Positions 1-9,630 of a stretch of DNA of 64,000 nucleotides are shown one piece after another (within the stretch, counting starts at the first letter, position 1; each line of letters starts with the position of its first letter). The translations under genes were made by a program, and so were the position numbers. This DNA comes from Desulfobacteraceae bacterium UBA5616 (GTDB lineage Bacteria > Desulfobacterota > Desulfobacteria > Desulfobacterales > UBA5616), in NCBI GenBank assembly GCA_002423615.1, contig DIKO01000105.1, positions 4,705-68,704 of the forward strand, in the 5' to 3' direction. Under the pieces are notes generated by a model. It was not told where the DNA came from, did no database searches, and saw only the letters and a program-made list of their open reading frames with translations.

Positions 1-345
1 AAACAAGTCCTGCATGGCCATTCTGTGACGGAAGGCAACGCTGCGTCCGAACCACCGAAACAGGGCCACTGATATGGTCATGACCCCCAGACCCCCGATC
101 TGAATGAGGCACAGGATTACCCCCTGGCCGAACAGGCTGAAATAGCTTCCGGTATCCAGGACCGCAAGACCCGTGACGCAAACGGCCGATGTTGCGGTAA
201 ACAGCGCATCCGCCCAGAAAATGTGCCCGCCCATGGTGGAGAAGGGCAATTTCAGCAGGAATGTGCCCGCGAAGATCAGGGAAAGAAAGCTTCCCAGAAC
301 AAGAGCCGCCGGGTGAAGTTTAAGGACTCGACTGCGAAAGGTCAT
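1..345 (-). CDS. TrkH/KtrB-type potassium transporter, N-terminal part
   Basis: The reverse strand from an ATG at 345 reads 115 codons and runs off the left edge. The translation has a first hydrophobic helix (VLGSFLSLIFAGTFLLKLPF), then the segment ADALFTATSAVCVTGLAVLD, which fits the first pore-loop region of TrkH/KtrB/HKT channels (the selectivity-filter glycine lies in CVTG), then a second helix around residues 75-95 with IQIGGLGVMT. Family members are membrane subunits for K+ (sometimes Na+-coupled) uptake gated by a TrkA/KtrA ring protein, which would lie outside the window. The start overlaps the stop of the upstream gene as ATGA, suggesting translational coupling. Only about a quarter of the protein is visible. 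Confidence 0.85.
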   Translation of the reverse strand, partial: MTFRSRVLKLHPAALVLGSFLSLIFAGTFLLKLPFSTMGGHIFWADALFTATSAVCVTGLAVLDTGSYFSLFGQGVILCLIQIGGLGVMTISVALFRWFGRSVAFRHRMAMQDLF

Positions 346-917
346 TCCCTGTCCCTCGGGTTCAGAAAATATTCACAGTACGCATGGCCGGCCGTCTCGC
401 AGACGTGATGAAGCCTGCCGCCTCCCAGTACCATACGGTTCCGGTATGCGCCACAGGAGATCAGTTCATTTCCGTCATCCACCGGGCGATAGGTGAGGAA
501 CGGGCAGAGTTGGCCTAAAATCCGGTCTATTCTCATGGATCCATCTGCATGGGTCAAACGGTTAAAAATAAAGCCGGGGTCCACAGATCCGTTTTCTCCT
601 TGAATATGGACAAAATCCAACCCCGCATCCGCCATCCGTCGGATCATATCCCGGTGGGGACGGTCCATAGAGGCCGTCACCCGCACTTCTTCGGACACGG
701 GATGGCTTTTTAAACAATGACAAAGCTCAACAATGTCGTCACGCAGCGAGCGCCTGTTCCGCGTTGAAAAGCAGATGATGATCAATTCAAAGCTGGCCGT
801 CGTAGCTGCAAAAAGGCAGCAAAGAGGCGAGCGGACCCATTGACAGTCCACCCTGTTTTCGATACGGATACGTTCATGTAACCGGCATACCAGAATTTTA
901 GGCTGCATCGAAGACAA
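342..917 (-). CDS. Conserved Cys/His-rich protein of unknown function
   Basis: An open frame of 191 codons that ends in an ATGA overlap with the potassium-transporter gene. I do not recognise a named domain. Visible features are a cysteine-rich N-terminal half (C11, and CC near residue 33), a stretch that reads like a regulated alpha/beta protein (VTASMDRPHRDMIRRMADAG), and a C-terminal Cys/His cluster (SCGAYRNR, HHVCETAGHAYCEYF) that could bind a metal or Fe-S cluster. The frame stays open upstream of the ATG for about 30 codons with plausible protein sequence (a TTG codon lies 4 codons upstream), so the true start may be earlier than 917. Coupling to the transporter suggests a joint role, but the function is unknown. 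Confidence 0.6.
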   Translation of the reverse strand: MSSMQPKILVCRLHERIRIENRVDCQWVRSPLCCLFAATTASFELIIICFSTRNRRSLRDDIVELCHCLKSHPVSEEVRVTASMDRPHRDMIRRMADAGLDFVHIQGENGSVDPGFIFNRLTHADGSMRIDRILGQLCPFLTYRPVDDGNELISCGAYRNRMVLGGGRLHHVCETAGHAYCEYFLNPRDRE

Positions 918-1102
918 AACCTTGTAGTTGGGATTTCCGCCATTTACCCGGCCTGTTCGTTCAGCCCATACAGCAATTTTTATGCCTGTTATTTTATCTA
1001 ATTGATTTTATATAAAAAAGCAGTTGCGCCCCAGTATTATCGCTCTGGGTAACGGCAACGAAGTTGAATCCTGCAAGGAAAAGCTCCTGCATCTTGCAAG
1101 GA

Positions 1103-2428
1103 TTAATCCAGATTATATTTTTTTCGTTTTCGCCACAGAGTGGCCGGATCGATGCCCAGTACCCTGGCGGCCTCTTCCAGCGACGGTGTATGGGATATGA
1201 CCGTCCTAATATGCTCTTTTTCAATTTCACCCAGACTTTTCAGGGAAGTGGAGGAAATGGATGAAGAATTGAAATTTGCAATGCCGGAAGACAGGTCAGC
1301 CGTCCTGATTTCGGTTTCATGAGCCATGATGACGGCCCGTTCAATGGCGTTGATCAATTCCCGGACATTCCCAGGCCAGGGATAGTTCTGCATCCTCTGC
1401 AACGCTTCGGGGATTATGCCGCGGACAGACTTGTCGTTCAAACGGGCCGATTGCTTCAGGTAATGCTCGGCCAGCAGTTGAATATCCTCAGGCCGATCCC
1501 TCAGCGGGGGAATGAAGAGTTCCAGTACATTCAGGCGAAAGTAAAGATCCTCCCTGAAGTCCCCCTGTCGGACCATTTCCTCCAAATCCCTGTTGGTGGC
1601 GGCGATAATGCGCACATCCACGGAATGGGGCCTGGGATCCCCGAGACGCTCGTATTCCCGCTCTTGTATGAAACGGAGCAATTTCCCTTGAACGGTGATG
1701 GGAATTTCCGAAACTTCATCGAGGAAAACGGTCCCCCCCTCGGCCAGTTTCAGTTTTCCCTCCTTGTCCCGCAAGGCTCCGGTAAATGCACCCTTGACAT
1801 GGCCGAAAAGATCGCTTTCCAGGAGATTTTCGTGAAGCGCCGTGCAATCCACGGTCACCAGAGGACCTTTCGACCTGGGACTCCAGTCATGAATCAACCT
1901 TGCCAAAAGCCCTTTTCCAGTGCCGCTTTCGCCGCTGATCAGAACAATCGCTTCAGAATCCGCAACCTGACGAGCCGTCTGCAGAATTTTCCGCATTCTT
2001 CGGTTCCGGGTCAGGATGCCCCCCTCGGAAAAAATTCCTTTCAGAACGGCGATCTCTTTTTCCATGTGATGAATTCGATTGCGGCGCTCCATAACGAGAT
2101 CCAGCTGACCGGGGACAAATGGTTTGGGCAGGTAATCAAAAGCCCCCATTTTAACGGCACTGACAGCGGTTTCAATGGAGGCGTGGGCCGTGATCATCAC
2201 CACCTGGGTCTTGATGCCGCATTGTACAATTTCCTTAAGCACTTCCAGTCCATTGCCATCCGGAAGCTTCAAATCCAGCAACACAAGATCGGGGGTTTCC
2301 CTGTTAAAACATTCGAGTCCTTTTCCGCCGGAAATCGCCTTTACAACCTCAAACCCTTTTTCTTCAAGATACATTTCCAGGGTGGCCAGGATATTCTCGT
2401 CATCGTCAATGATCAGCGCTTTTTCCAT
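1103..2428 (-). CDS. Sigma-54-dependent response regulator (NtrC family)
   Basis: A 441-residue protein with three domains. Residues 1-120 are a receiver with the acidic pair near D9/D10 and phospho-acceptor D52 ([11 protein letters not shown]). Residues about 140-370 are an AAA+ sigma-54 activation domain with Walker A GESGTGKG, the sigma-54 contact loop GAFTGA and Walker [10 protein letters not shown]. Residues about 395-441 are a Fis-type helix-turn-helix ([21 protein letters not shown]). It would activate -24/-12 promoters when phosphorylated by the kinase whose gene overlaps its start by 23 bp. The divergent selenoprotein gene at 4244 has a candidate -24/-12 element and is a plausible target; that link is inference. 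Confidence 0.95.
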   Translation of the reverse strand: MEKALIIDDDENILATLEMYLEEKGFEVVKAISGGKGLECFNRETPDLVLLDLKLPDGNGLEVLKEIVQCGIKTQVVMITAHASIETAVSAVKMGAFDYLPKPFVPGQLDLVMERRNRIHHMEKEIAVLKGIFSEGGILTRNRRMRKILQTARQVADSEAIVLISGESGTGKGLLARLIHDWSPRSKGPLVTVDCTALHENLLESDLFGHVKGAFTGALRDKEGKLKLAEGGTVFLDEVSEIPITVQGKLLRFIQEREYERLGDPRPHSVDVRIIAATNRDLEEMVRQGDFREDLYFRLNVLELFIPPLRDRPEDIQLLAEHYLKQSARLNDKSVRGIIPEALQRMQNYPWPGNVRELINAIERAVIMAHETEIRTADLSSGIANFNSSSISSTSLKSLGEIEKEHIRTVISHTPSLEEAARVLGIDPATLWRKRKKYNLD

Positions 2429-3965
2429 TCATATCCTCCGCTTTGGATGGTATCCAGAAGGTAAAGGTTGCACCTTCCCCCATCGTGCTCCTGACATGGA
2501 TATCGCCGCCATGCTGTTCGATGATGTCCTTGACGATGGCCAAACCCAGACCGATGGTGCCGCTTTTTCCGCGTTCGGAAAATTGGGTGAACCGGTCAAA
2601 AATATGCGGCAGAAAGCGGGGGTTGATGCCGCTGCCGGTATCGATGCAGTGAAAATAAAACCGCGATTGTTGTTTGTGGACCCTTAGGATGATACGCCCT
2701 CCCCGATCGGTGTAACGCAGGGCATTTCCCACCAGATTGGTGATCACCCAGGGAAAACGGAATGAATCAATGGTGACGGGAGGAAGTTTTTCCTGGACGT
2801 GAATTTCGATAAAAACTCCTTTGATTTCAGCTTCTTTCATCAGAGGCGCAAGGCTTTCCCGAATCACCACGCCGATATCCAGGGTTTCTTTGGGTCGGGG
2901 TTTGGACATGGTTTCAAGACGGGAAATGTCCACCAGTTCGTTGATCAGCACCGTCAACCGCCTGCAATCGTCATGGGCCATCTTAAGCAGTTTGCCTTTT
3001 TTTTCAGCTTCCAGACCTTCACCCCGCTCATGCAGCATGCCGATGCTCATGGACAGGGAGGTCAGGGGCGTTTTCAACTGGTGTGAAATATCGGCGATAA
3101 ATCTTCCTTTTGCCTCCTCGCTGCGACGAACCTTTTCTTTTTCCTCGGCAAGAATATCATCACGATGACGATCGTATTGTTCAAGGCGGTTGAAAAGGCG
3201 TGAGAAGGACTGGGTCAGAAAACCGATCTCATCCCCGGTGCGGGTCTCCACAATGGGATAAACGCCCGTTCCTTCCCGGGTGTCTGAAAGACTTCGGGCA
3301 AGGGTCATGATCGGCCTGGCGATGCGGTAGGATAAAAAATAACTCAACGTCAGAATAGCACCGATAATGACCCCGAAAAGAATGGTTGAATGACGTTGGG
3401 CCCGGGAGGCAAAATCCCGTGTCTCCAGTTCCGCCCTTTCCATTGCTTTCTCATTAATCAAAACCAGGCTGTCCACGGTTAAAACCATTTTGGCCGTTAA
3501 TGTCAGAAAGCCTGCGACACGCTGACCGGACAAGGGGTCATCAAGTGTCGGGCCAAAGGATCTCACCGGAATTTCATACTGACTGTAAAGCTCGTATAAA
3601 TGATTGACCAGATCCTGCTCACCATCCTCGGTGATGTTCTCCCGGCAGACACTCAGATTGGACGATAACTTTTTTAAGGTATCCGCTGAAACGCCGGGGA
3701 ACCTCATCCCCCGGGATACATGATCCAGAAGGTTGTTTTGAATTTCTTCAAGGGATTTTCGAACCTCTTGAGCAGCCTTGATGCTTTTATAATTCTTGGA
3801 CAGGATCAGTTCCGCGCTTTCTCCCAGGGAACTCAGATACTGGTTGTTGACAAAGGCCGCGGCCAACAAGGCGATGGTCGGGGCCAGGCATACCAAAAAT
3901 ATTTTAAACCGGATGGGATGTCGGATCACAATCCCGTCTTTTGATTTCCGACGAATAATTTTCAT
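2406..3965 (-). CDS. Membrane sensor histidine kinase, partner of the NtrC-type regulator
   Basis: A 519-residue kinase. One transmembrane helix at about residues 20-40, a mainly helical extracytoplasmic segment (about 45-190), a second helix (about 194-213), a HAMP linker (SYRIARPIMTLARSLSD onward), a HisKA domain with phospho-acceptor His295 in ISHQLKTPLTSLS, and an HATPase_c domain with N box (LVGNALRYTDRGG), G1 (DTGSGI) and G2 (GTIGLGLAIVKDIIEQHGG). No PAS domain is visible; the sensor region is not assignable to a ligand. Its 3' end overlaps the start of the response regulator, so the two form one operon. It faces the Fe-S oxidoreductase gene across a 278-bp intergenic region. Confidence 0.93.
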   Translation of the reverse strand: MKIIRRKSKDGIVIRHPIRFKIFLVCLAPTIALLAAAFVNNQYLSSLGESAELILSKNYKSIKAAQEVRKSLEEIQNNLLDHVSRGMRFPGVSADTLKKLSSNLSVCRENITEDGEQDLVNHLYELYSQYEIPVRSFGPTLDDPLSGQRVAGFLTLTAKMVLTVDSLVLINEKAMERAELETRDFASRAQRHSTILFGVIIGAILTLSYFLSYRIARPIMTLARSLSDTREGTGVYPIVETRTGDEIGFLTQSFSRLFNRLEQYDRHRDDILAEEKEKVRRSEEAKGRFIADISHQLKTPLTSLSMSIGMLHERGEGLEAEKKGKLLKMAHDDCRRLTVLINELVDISRLETMSKPRPKETLDIGVVIRESLAPLMKEAEIKGVFIEIHVQEKLPPVTIDSFRFPWVITNLVGNALRYTDRGGRIILRVHKQQSRFYFHCIDTGSGINPRFLPHIFDRFTQFSERGKSGTIGLGLAIVKDIIEQHGGDIHVRSTMGEGATFTFWIPSKAEDMNGKSADH

Positions 3966-4162
3966 ACATCTTCATAATATTCCGTTTTCTCAGAACAAAG
4001 CAACAGTGAAATCGCCTTGTCACAGCCCGGTTCGGTAGCTGTTCTGCGACTCCATCGCGCAGAAAAATCGCGATTATGCGAACAAATCGGAACCCCCCGG
4101 CCCGGCATAGCGACAACACATTGATAATATAATACTTTAATTTTCGCTGAATATCCATTCAT

Positions 4163-4178
4163 GGGCAGGTTTTATGCA
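4163..4178 (+). promoter_or_regulatory. Candidate sigma-54 (-24/-12) promoter
   Basis: GGGCAGG-TTTT-ATGCA places GG and GC 12 bases apart, as in the consensus TGGCACG-N4-TTGCW, with mismatches at three outer positions. It lies about 65 bp upstream of the selenoprotein gene and beside a divergent NtrC-type activator, which favours it, but the match is imperfect. The rest of the 278-bp gap (3966-4243) shows no convincing gene. Confidence 0.4.
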
Positions 4179-4243
4179 CTACATTTTCAAAATGCAAAAG
4201 AGTCGCATAAAAAATTACCCAAATTCGACAGGAGGAGCAATCT

Positions 4244-5563
4244 ATGACGGATCGTGTGGTTAAACTCGGCGGTAAAAAAAATTCAACCTTTATGGACAAG
4301 GTTAAGAAAATTTTGCCGGAAGGCGGAAATTTAAACCTTTGCCTGACCTGCGGGGCCTGCTCTTCGGGCTGCCCGGCCACGGGCCTGGACGGGATGGACC
4401 CCCGGAAATTTTTGCGGATGGCGGCCCTGGGGATGGATGAAGAAATCGCAAAATCCGACTGGCCGTGGATGTGCACCATGTGCCAGCGCTGCATTTACGT
4501 CTGCCCAATGAAAATCGATATTCCCCAGCTCGTCTATAACGCCCGGGGACTCAGGCCTCGGGAGGAACGGCCAAGGGGTATCCTGGGCTCCTGCGACATG
4601 GCCCTGAGGAATAAAAGTACCAGCGCCATGGGAACCTCACCGGAGGATTTCGCCTTTGTGGTCGGAGATGTTCTTGAGGAGTACCGGGAGGCCCAGCCTG
4701 AATTCGCCGACATGGAGGCCCCCATCGACAAACAGGGTGCGGAATTTTTTTTAAACCAGAACTCAAGAGAACCGGTCACCGAACCGGACGAAATGGTCCC
4801 CCTGTGGAAAATTCTTCATCTGGCAGGAGTCGACTGGACTTACGGCAGCAGCGGCTGGGGCGGCGAGAACTATTGTATGTTCCTCGCGGACAACGATTCC
4901 TGGGAGCAGATCACCCGCACCACCGTAGATCAAGCCAACCAGCTGGGGGTTAAAACGTTCCTGAACACCGAGTGAGGCCACGTGACATTCTCAGTCCTGG
5001 CAGGACTGAAAAAATTCAACCTCGAACACCATTTTGAAGTCAAAAACATCTACGAGTACTACGCCAAATGGATCCGGGAAGGCAAGCTCAAGGTCAACTC
5101 CGACTGGAACAAGGATCTGAAAATCAAATTTACCGTACAAGACCCCTGTCAGATCGTTCGAAAAAGTTATGGAGACCCCATTGCCGAGGATCTCCGGTTT
5201 GTGGTGAAATCCGTGGTGGGGGAGGAAAATTTCATCGACATGACCCCCAACCGGTCCAATAATTACTGCTGCGGCGGCGGCGGGGGTTTTTTGCAATCGG
5301 GTTTCAAGGAACAGCGGCTGGAATACGGGCGATTAAAGGACCAGCAGATAAAGGCCACGGGCGCCGACTACTGCATTGCCGGCTGCCACAACTGCCATGC
5401 CCAGATCCATGAGCTCAGTGAACATTACGGCAGCGGATACCCGGTGGTGCATCTGTGGACCTTGATCTGCCTCTCCCTGGGGGTTCTGGGACCCAATGAG
5501 CGGGAGTACCTGGGGGACGATCTCAAGGAAGTCAATGTCTTCCACCCGGAGACGGCCATGTAA
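4244..5563 (+). CDS. Selenocysteine-containing DsrK/HdrD-like Fe-S oxidoreductase
   Basis: Two open stretches (4244-4975 and 4982-5563) lie in the same frame and are separated only by TGA at 4973-4975 plus two sense codons. Read through, they give 439 residues. Residues 33-43 (C33, C36, C39, C43) and 77-87 (C77, C80, C83, C87) are two [4Fe-4S] ferredoxin motifs. The middle segment (WTYGSSGWGGENYCMFLAD) and the motif E-U-G-H-V correspond to the DsrK family, where ECGH(A/V) carries a conserved cysteine, here TGA at codon 244. The C-terminal part has the CCG-domain set DPC, YCCGGGGG and CIAGCHNC. Such proteins carry a catalytic [4Fe-4S] site and handle thiol/disulfide or menaquinol electron transfer at the membrane. 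No dsrM-like membrane partner is adjacent. The start has a strong AGGAGGAG. A nonsense-disrupted pseudogene is the alternative, but the intact second half and the hairpin after TGA argue against it. Confidence 0.87.
4973..5009 (+). promoter_or_regulatory. UGA-Sec codon with bacterial SECIS-like hairpin
   Basis: After TGA (4973-4975) and 15 intervening bases comes a perfect 7-bp stem, TCAGTCC (4991-4997) with GGACTGA (5003-5009), closing a 5-base loop TGGCA. Bacterial SECIS elements are small hairpins just 3' of the UGA with a G near the start of the apical loop, and this fits. The hairpin lies inside the coding sequence and would recruit SelB. The selA/selB/selC genes are not in the window. 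Confidence 0.75.
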
Positions 5564-5579
5564 TCAACAGAAATCGGTC

Positions 5580-5945
5580 ATGACGGAAAATTTAACGATA
5601 ACAGAACTCGAAAAACGCTGGGATCATGTTTTGTCGGCCACCCAAAGGGCTGTAAACAAAAATCCCGGCGTTTACCGCCTTCTCAAATCCCTTGCCGGGG
5701 ATATTGTTGAAAATCCCCTGGATATCCATGAGTACATGCCCACGGTGGGAAGGCTTTCCGATCTGCTTGAAACCCTGGACCCCGGGGGGAACGGCAGCAT
5801 ATTCAGTATTTTCAACGAACGCATCAAACCCGCTTCCATCTGGCAGGTGGCCCTGTTGCGGGTGGAGTGCGGGGATCTTCTGGCCCATCTGAAGGAGTTT
5901 GATAAATGGCGGTGTTCGAGCGCCGGATTGAGACTCGTGAAGTAA
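5580..5945 (+). CDS. Hypothetical protein downstream of the selenoprotein gene
   Basis: A 121-residue frame starting with ATG 16 bases after the stop of the Fe-S oxidoreductase gene; the frame is open further upstream but overlaps the preceding gene, so the internal ATG is preferred. The protein is soluble and mostly helical by composition, with segments such as LEKRWDHVLSATQRAVNK and YMPTVGRLSDLLETL. I recognise no domain. Its position suggests co-transcription with the oxidoreductase, perhaps as an accessory or assembly protein, but nothing in the sequence proves it. Confidence 0.6.
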   Translation: MTENLTITELEKRWDHVLSATQRAVNKNPGVYRLLKSLAGDIVENPLDIHEYMPTVGRLSDLLETLDPGGNGSIFSIFNERIKPASIWQVALLRVECGDLLAHLKEFDKWRCSSAGLRLVK

Positions 5946-6083
5946 AGTCGGCTGCAACCGTCTCTGATCAGCCGGCAGCACCTTCGAAAACCTTGCTGCA
6001 ATTAGACCTCACCCCGTTCCTTCAAAACCGTTTCCTCAAAACCTTCGGCAAATCCATTGAATTATGCGGCACCGAAAACCGTC

Positions 6084-6144
6084 TTGACAGCCGGGTGCGG
6101 GCCCGGATATACTGACACGTAAATTTTATTTATCGTGTCAGTAT
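6084..6144 (+). promoter_or_regulatory. Strong sigma-70 promoter with overlapping palindromic operator
   Basis: TTGACA (6084-6089), an 18-base spacer and TATACT (6108-6113) make a near-consensus promoter. An 11-base inverted repeat, ATACTGACACG (6109-6119) and CGTGTCAGTAT (6134-6144), separated by 14 AT-rich bases, overlaps the -10 box and start site. This is a typical layout for repressor control of the TauE-family gene that follows. The repressor is not identified. Confidence 0.7.
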
Positions 6145-6175
6145 GACATCACTCCCATCGACCAAGGAGACCGTG

Positions 6176-7135
6176 ATGCAGTTTCAAACCGCCGGAGTCG
6201 AAGTCGCTGTCTGGGTCCCTCCCCTGGTGGCGTTCGTTATTTCCTTTTTCACATCCATGGGGGGCGTGTCGGGTGCTTTTCTGATTTTACCCTTTCAGAT
6301 GTCATTTCTCGGCTACACCCACCCTTCGGTGAGCGCCACCAACCAGCTCTACAATATCGTCGCCATCCCGAGCGGCGTGTACCGTTATTGGAAAGAAGGC
6401 AGAATGGTGTGGCCCCTCACCTGGATTGTCATAACCGGCACCCTGCCCGGGGTTTTCATCGGCGCTTTTCTCAGGGTCGCTTATCTGCCGGACCCAAAAA
6501 ATTTCAAACTGTTCGCAGCGGCCGTACTCCTTTATATCGGCATCCGGATGGCCGGGGACCTGGTCCGGAAAAAATCCGGCGCCAACGACAAGGTCGCCGG
6601 CGACAAACGTTTCCAGGAGATGGTGCGGCGGCGACGGGAAAAAATGGACTCCCGGGACCTCGCTAATAACGATTTACCCGCCGTGAAGGTCACTCATTTT
6701 AATTTAAAGCGTCTGGGGTACACTTTTTACGATGAGCAGTTCGATGTTCCCTTCTGGGGGATCTTTTCCTTGAGTTTTATCGTGGGAATCGTGGGCGGCA
6801 TCTACGGCATCGGCGGCGGTGCGATTATCGCCCCCTTCTTTGTGACATTCTTCAGGCTGCCGGTCTATACAGTGGCCGGAGCGGCCCTCATGGGGACCTT
6901 TGTGACATCCATTGCCGGCGTGGCTTTCTTCCAGGCCTTGGCGCCGTTTTATCCGAACATGTCCGTAGCTCCGGACTGGCTGCTGGGCGCTTTGTTCGGT
7001 TTGGGCGGCATGGCCGGAATGTATCTCGGTGCGCGTTGCCAGAAATTCGTACCGGCCAGGGCCATCAAATGGATGCTGGCCGGCATTCTCCTTTTTACGG
7101 CATTCAAATACATCGCTGAATTTTTGGGGTATTGA
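6176..7135 (+). CDS. TauE/SafE-family sulfite/organosulfonate exporter
   Basis: A 319-residue integral membrane protein with roughly eight hydrophobic segments in two halves. Each half carries the family's glycine-rich motif: GGVSGAFLILPFQ near residue 24 and GIYGIGGGAIIAPFF near residue 205. A cytoplasmic loop of about 80 polar residues separates the halves. The start at 6176 is chosen over an ATG 33 bases upstream because AAGGAG lies 6 bases before it and the upstream ATG falls inside the operator palindrome. The family exports small anions such as sulfite, sulfoacetate or sulfolactate; export of a sulfur oxyanion fits the proposed sulfur metabolism but the substrate is not shown by sequence. 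Confidence 0.9.
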   Translation: MQFQTAGVEVAVWVPPLVAFVISFFTSMGGVSGAFLILPFQMSFLGYTHPSVSATNQLYNIVAIPSGVYRYWKEGRMVWPLTWIVITGTLPGVFIGAFLRVAYLPDPKNFKLFAAAVLLYIGIRMAGDLVRKKSGANDKVAGDKRFQEMVRRRREKMDSRDLANNDLPAVKVTHFNLKRLGYTFYDEQFDVPFWGIFSLSFIVGIVGGIYGIGGGAIIAPFFVTFFRLPVYTVAGAALMGTFVTSIAGVAFFQALAPFYPNMSVAPDWLLGALFGLGGMAGMYLGARCQKFVPARAIKWMLAGILLFTAFKYIAEFLGY

Positions 7136-7165
7136 TGCAGGACAAACCGCCGCCCGATCAGAAAA

Positions 7166-7456
7166 TCAGGATTGTCCGTTCATCATCCAGCCGTTCATCA
7201 GCGTCCATGCACCCACCGCGACAAAGGCGATCCCGGCGCCGATTTTGATATACTGCTCCGGGACCCAGCGGCTTATCAGGTCCCCGAGCAAAACAGCCAT
7301 GAGAGTGCATGCAATCAACGCTCCGGCTGACCCGATAAATACCGAGACCTTGGATTTGCTCCCCGCCGCCAGCATGAGAGTGGCCAGTTGGGTTTTATCG
7401 CCGACTTCGGCCAGAAACACCAGACCGAAGGTGGTCAACAGGATCTTCAGATTCAT
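7166..7456 (-). CDS. GDT1/UPF0016-family cation transporter (single repeat)
   Basis: A 96-residue membrane protein with the family motif E-V-G-D-K-T-Q-L near residue 17 and three hydrophobic helices. The UPF0016/GDT1/TMEM165 family exports Mn2+ or Ca2+; most members carry two copies of this repeat, while short bacterial forms with one copy act as dimers. Only the first-type motif is present and no second copy is adjacent. It lies 17 bases downstream of the transketolase gene on the same strand and may share its transcript. It converges with the TauE-family gene. Confidence 0.85.
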   Translation of the reverse strand: MNLKILLTTFGLVFLAEVGDKTQLATLMLAAGSKSKVSVFIGSAGALIACTLMAVLLGDLISRWVPEQYIKIGAGIAFVAVGAWTLMNGWMMNGQS

Positions 7457-7473
7457 TCCGCTTTCCTTCCGCG

Positions 7474-9498
7474 CTACGCCCTTTTGTTAACCATGGCCAG
7501 GGCTTTTTCCGCAATGTTCGCGGCGGTGAAACCGAATTTTTCCAAAACGGTTTTTCCGGGGGCCGAAGCGCCATATCCTTCTATGCCTATTATTGCGCCC
7601 TCTGATCCCACATATTTTTCCCATCCCATGGGGATACCCGCCTCAACCGCCAGGCGGGTTTTCACTTCGGGCAACAGGACCCGGTCCCGGTAGGGTTGAG
7701 GCGTCTTGTCGAACAATTCCCAGCTCGGCATGCTCACCACCCTGGCAGAAACGCCTTTTTCGGCCAGAATATCTTTTGCCCCCAGGCAGACATGAACCTC
7801 TGAACCGGTGGCGATCAGAATGATATCGGGTTTTCCCGGAGCATCCGACAGCACATAGGCCCCTTTGCTCAGGCCGTTTTCCCCATTGCTGTTTTCCAGG
7901 ATGGGCAGTTTCTGCCGGCTCAGGAGCAGAGCCACGGGACCGTTGTTGGTTTTCAGGGCCTGGCGCCAGGCTTGGGCCGTTTCAATGGCGTCGGCCGGGC
8001 GAATCACCGTGAGATTGGGAATGGCCCTCAATGCCGCCGTATGTTCAACCGGCTGATGGGTGGGCCCGTCTTCTCCCACGGCGATGCTGTCGTGGGTAAA
8101 CACATAAATAACCGGCAGATTCATGATAGCCGCCACCCGGATGGCGGGGCGCATGTAGTCGGAAAAAACCAGGAAGGTCCCGCCATAAGGCCTGATCCCG
8201 TTATGGAGGAACATTCCGGACATGACGGCCCCCATGGCGTGCTCCCGGACACCGAACCGGATGTTCCTTCCTTCATAGCATCCCTTTTGAAATTCGGCCG
8301 TCCCGTCCAGATAGGTCTTGTTGGAAGGAGCCAGATCCGAGGAACCGCCCATCAGCGTCGGAAGGTTTTTCGCGATGGCATTGAGCACCTTGCCCGAGGC
8401 CGCACGGGTTGCCATGGGTGGATCCCCTGCCTTGAACCGGGGGATTTCAGCATCCCACCCATCGCTCAGGTACCCGCTGAACGCATCGGCCCATTTCCCG
8501 GCCAGGTCCGGCTGGGCCTTGGTGTAGGCGGAAAATTTCGTCTGCCAGTTGTTTTCTGCGGCCGCTCCCTTGTCAATAGCCTTCCGGAATACGGCCAGTG
8601 CATCCTCGGGAATATAAAACGCCATTTTTTCAGGCCAGCCCAGATTTTTTTTGGTAAGCCGAACCTCTTCCTCACCCAGAGGAGACCCGTGGGCGTCGGC
8701 CGTGCCCTGTTTGTTGGGACTGCCGAAAGCGATCTGCGTTTTTATTTTGATCAGAGAAGGCTTTTTCGTCTCGGCCCGGGCGGATTCGACGGCCTTTGCA
8801 ATGGCCGATACGTCATTCCCATCCCCCACTTCCTGAACATGCCATCCGTAAGCCTCGAACCGCCTGCCCACATCTTCGGTAAATGCGATATCCGTGGAAC
8901 CTTCGATGGAAATATCATTGTCGTCATAAAGGCAAATCAATTTTGAAAGACCCAGATGGCCCGCCATGGATGCGGCTTCAGATGCCACTCCCTCCATCAT
9001 GTCCCCGTCCCCGCACATCACATACGTGTAATGGTCCACAATGTCATGACCCGGCCAGTTGAAACAGGCGGCAAGATGCCGCTCGGCCATGGCCATGCCG
9101 ACGGCGTTGGCCATACCCTGCCCCAGGGGTCCGGTGGTGGTTTCCACTCCCGGGGTGTGCCCGAATTCGGGATGGCCGGGGGTGTTACTTCCCCACTGGC
9201 GAAAATTTTTCAGGTCCTCGAGGCTCACGGCGTAGCCGGTAAGATGCAACAGACTATAGAGAAGGGCGGATGCATGCCCGCAGGAAAGGATGAAACGATC
9301 CCGGTCCAGCCATGCCGGATTTTTCGGATTGTGATTCAAAAACTTCGTCCACAGAACATAGGCTGCGGGGGCCAGGCCCATAGGAGCGCCGGGGTGCCCC
9401 GAGTTGGCTTTTTCCACGGCATCCATGGATAACGTCCGGATGGTATTGATGCAAAGGGTGTCGATATCGGCCATGCCTTTCGGCAATCCCTCACTCAT
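7474..9498 (-). CDS. tkt: Transketolase
   Basis: A full-length 674-residue transketolase. The N-terminal thiamine-diphosphate domain shows SGHPGAPMG near residue 34 and the GDGDMMEG motif near residue 163, followed by the DDNDISIEG region. The middle pyrimidine domain has [13 protein letters not shown] and [10 protein letters not shown]. The C-terminal domain has the ATGSEVHV segment. It transfers two-carbon units between sugar phosphates in the non-oxidative pentose phosphate pathway, in the cytosol; rpe at 49.6 kb belongs to the same pathway. The ATG at 9498 is preceded by AAGGAGAG. Confidence 0.97.
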   Translation of the reverse strand: MSEGLPKGMADIDTLCINTIRTLSMDAVEKANSGHPGAPMGLAPAAYVLWTKFLNHNPKNPAWLDRDRFILSCGHASALLYSLLHLTGYAVSLEDLKNFRQWGSNTPGHPEFGHTPGVETTTGPLGQGMANAVGMAMAERHLAACFNWPGHDIVDHYTYVMCGDGDMMEGVASEAASMAGHLGLSKLICLYDDNDISIEGSTDIAFTEDVGRRFEAYGWHVQEVGDGNDVSAIAKAVESARAETKKPSLIKIKTQIAFGSPNKQGTADAHGSPLGEEEVRLTKKNLGWPEKMAFYIPEDALAVFRKAIDKGAAAENNWQTKFSAYTKAQPDLAGKWADAFSGYLSDGWDAEIPRFKAGDPPMATRAASGKVLNAIAKNLPTLMGGSSDLAPSNKTYLDGTAEFQKGCYEGRNIRFGVREHAMGAVMSGMFLHNGIRPYGGTFLVFSDYMRPAIRVAAIMNLPVIYVFTHDSIAVGEDGPTHQPVEHTAALRAIPNLTVIRPADAIETAQAWRQALKTNNGPVALLLSRQKLPILENSNGENGLSKGAYVLSDAPGKPDIILIATGSEVHVCLGAKDILAEKGVSARVVSMPSWELFDKTPQPYRDRVLLPEVKTRLAVEAGIPMGWEKYVGSEGAIIGIEGYGASAPGKTVLEKFGFTAANIAEKALAMVNKRA

Positions 9499-9630
9499 GG
9501 TCTGTCTCTCCTTATTATACGATTTTTTAATTGCTTAGCGGCTTAAATGTCCGGTTTGATACAATCCTTTAACCTTGGAAGCAAGGATTTTTTATGAAAA
9601 GCGGCATGAACTTTTGCTGGATAAACCGGT

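Noticed and set aside
1319..2464. Long plus-strand frame of 381 codons opposite the NtrC-type gene
   Set aside because: It is the antisense shadow of a gene with clear domains and shows no protein-like features. The same applies to the long frames at 7972-8946 and 12354-13232.
4973..4982. TGA as a nonsense mutation or start of a second gene at GTG 4982
   Set aside because: The part from 4982 lacks a ribosome-binding site, begins in the middle of a conserved motif and stays in the same frame; it completes the DsrK-like fold.
5906..6115. 69-codon plus-strand frame after the hypothetical gene at 5580
   Set aside because: It overlaps that gene by 40 bases in another frame, has no clear ribosome-binding site and no recognisable features, and its end runs into the promoter at 6084-6113.
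9559..9590. ATCCTT/AAGGAT hairpin followed by T residues on the plus strand
   Set aside because: It is short with a long loop, and no plus-strand gene ends nearby.
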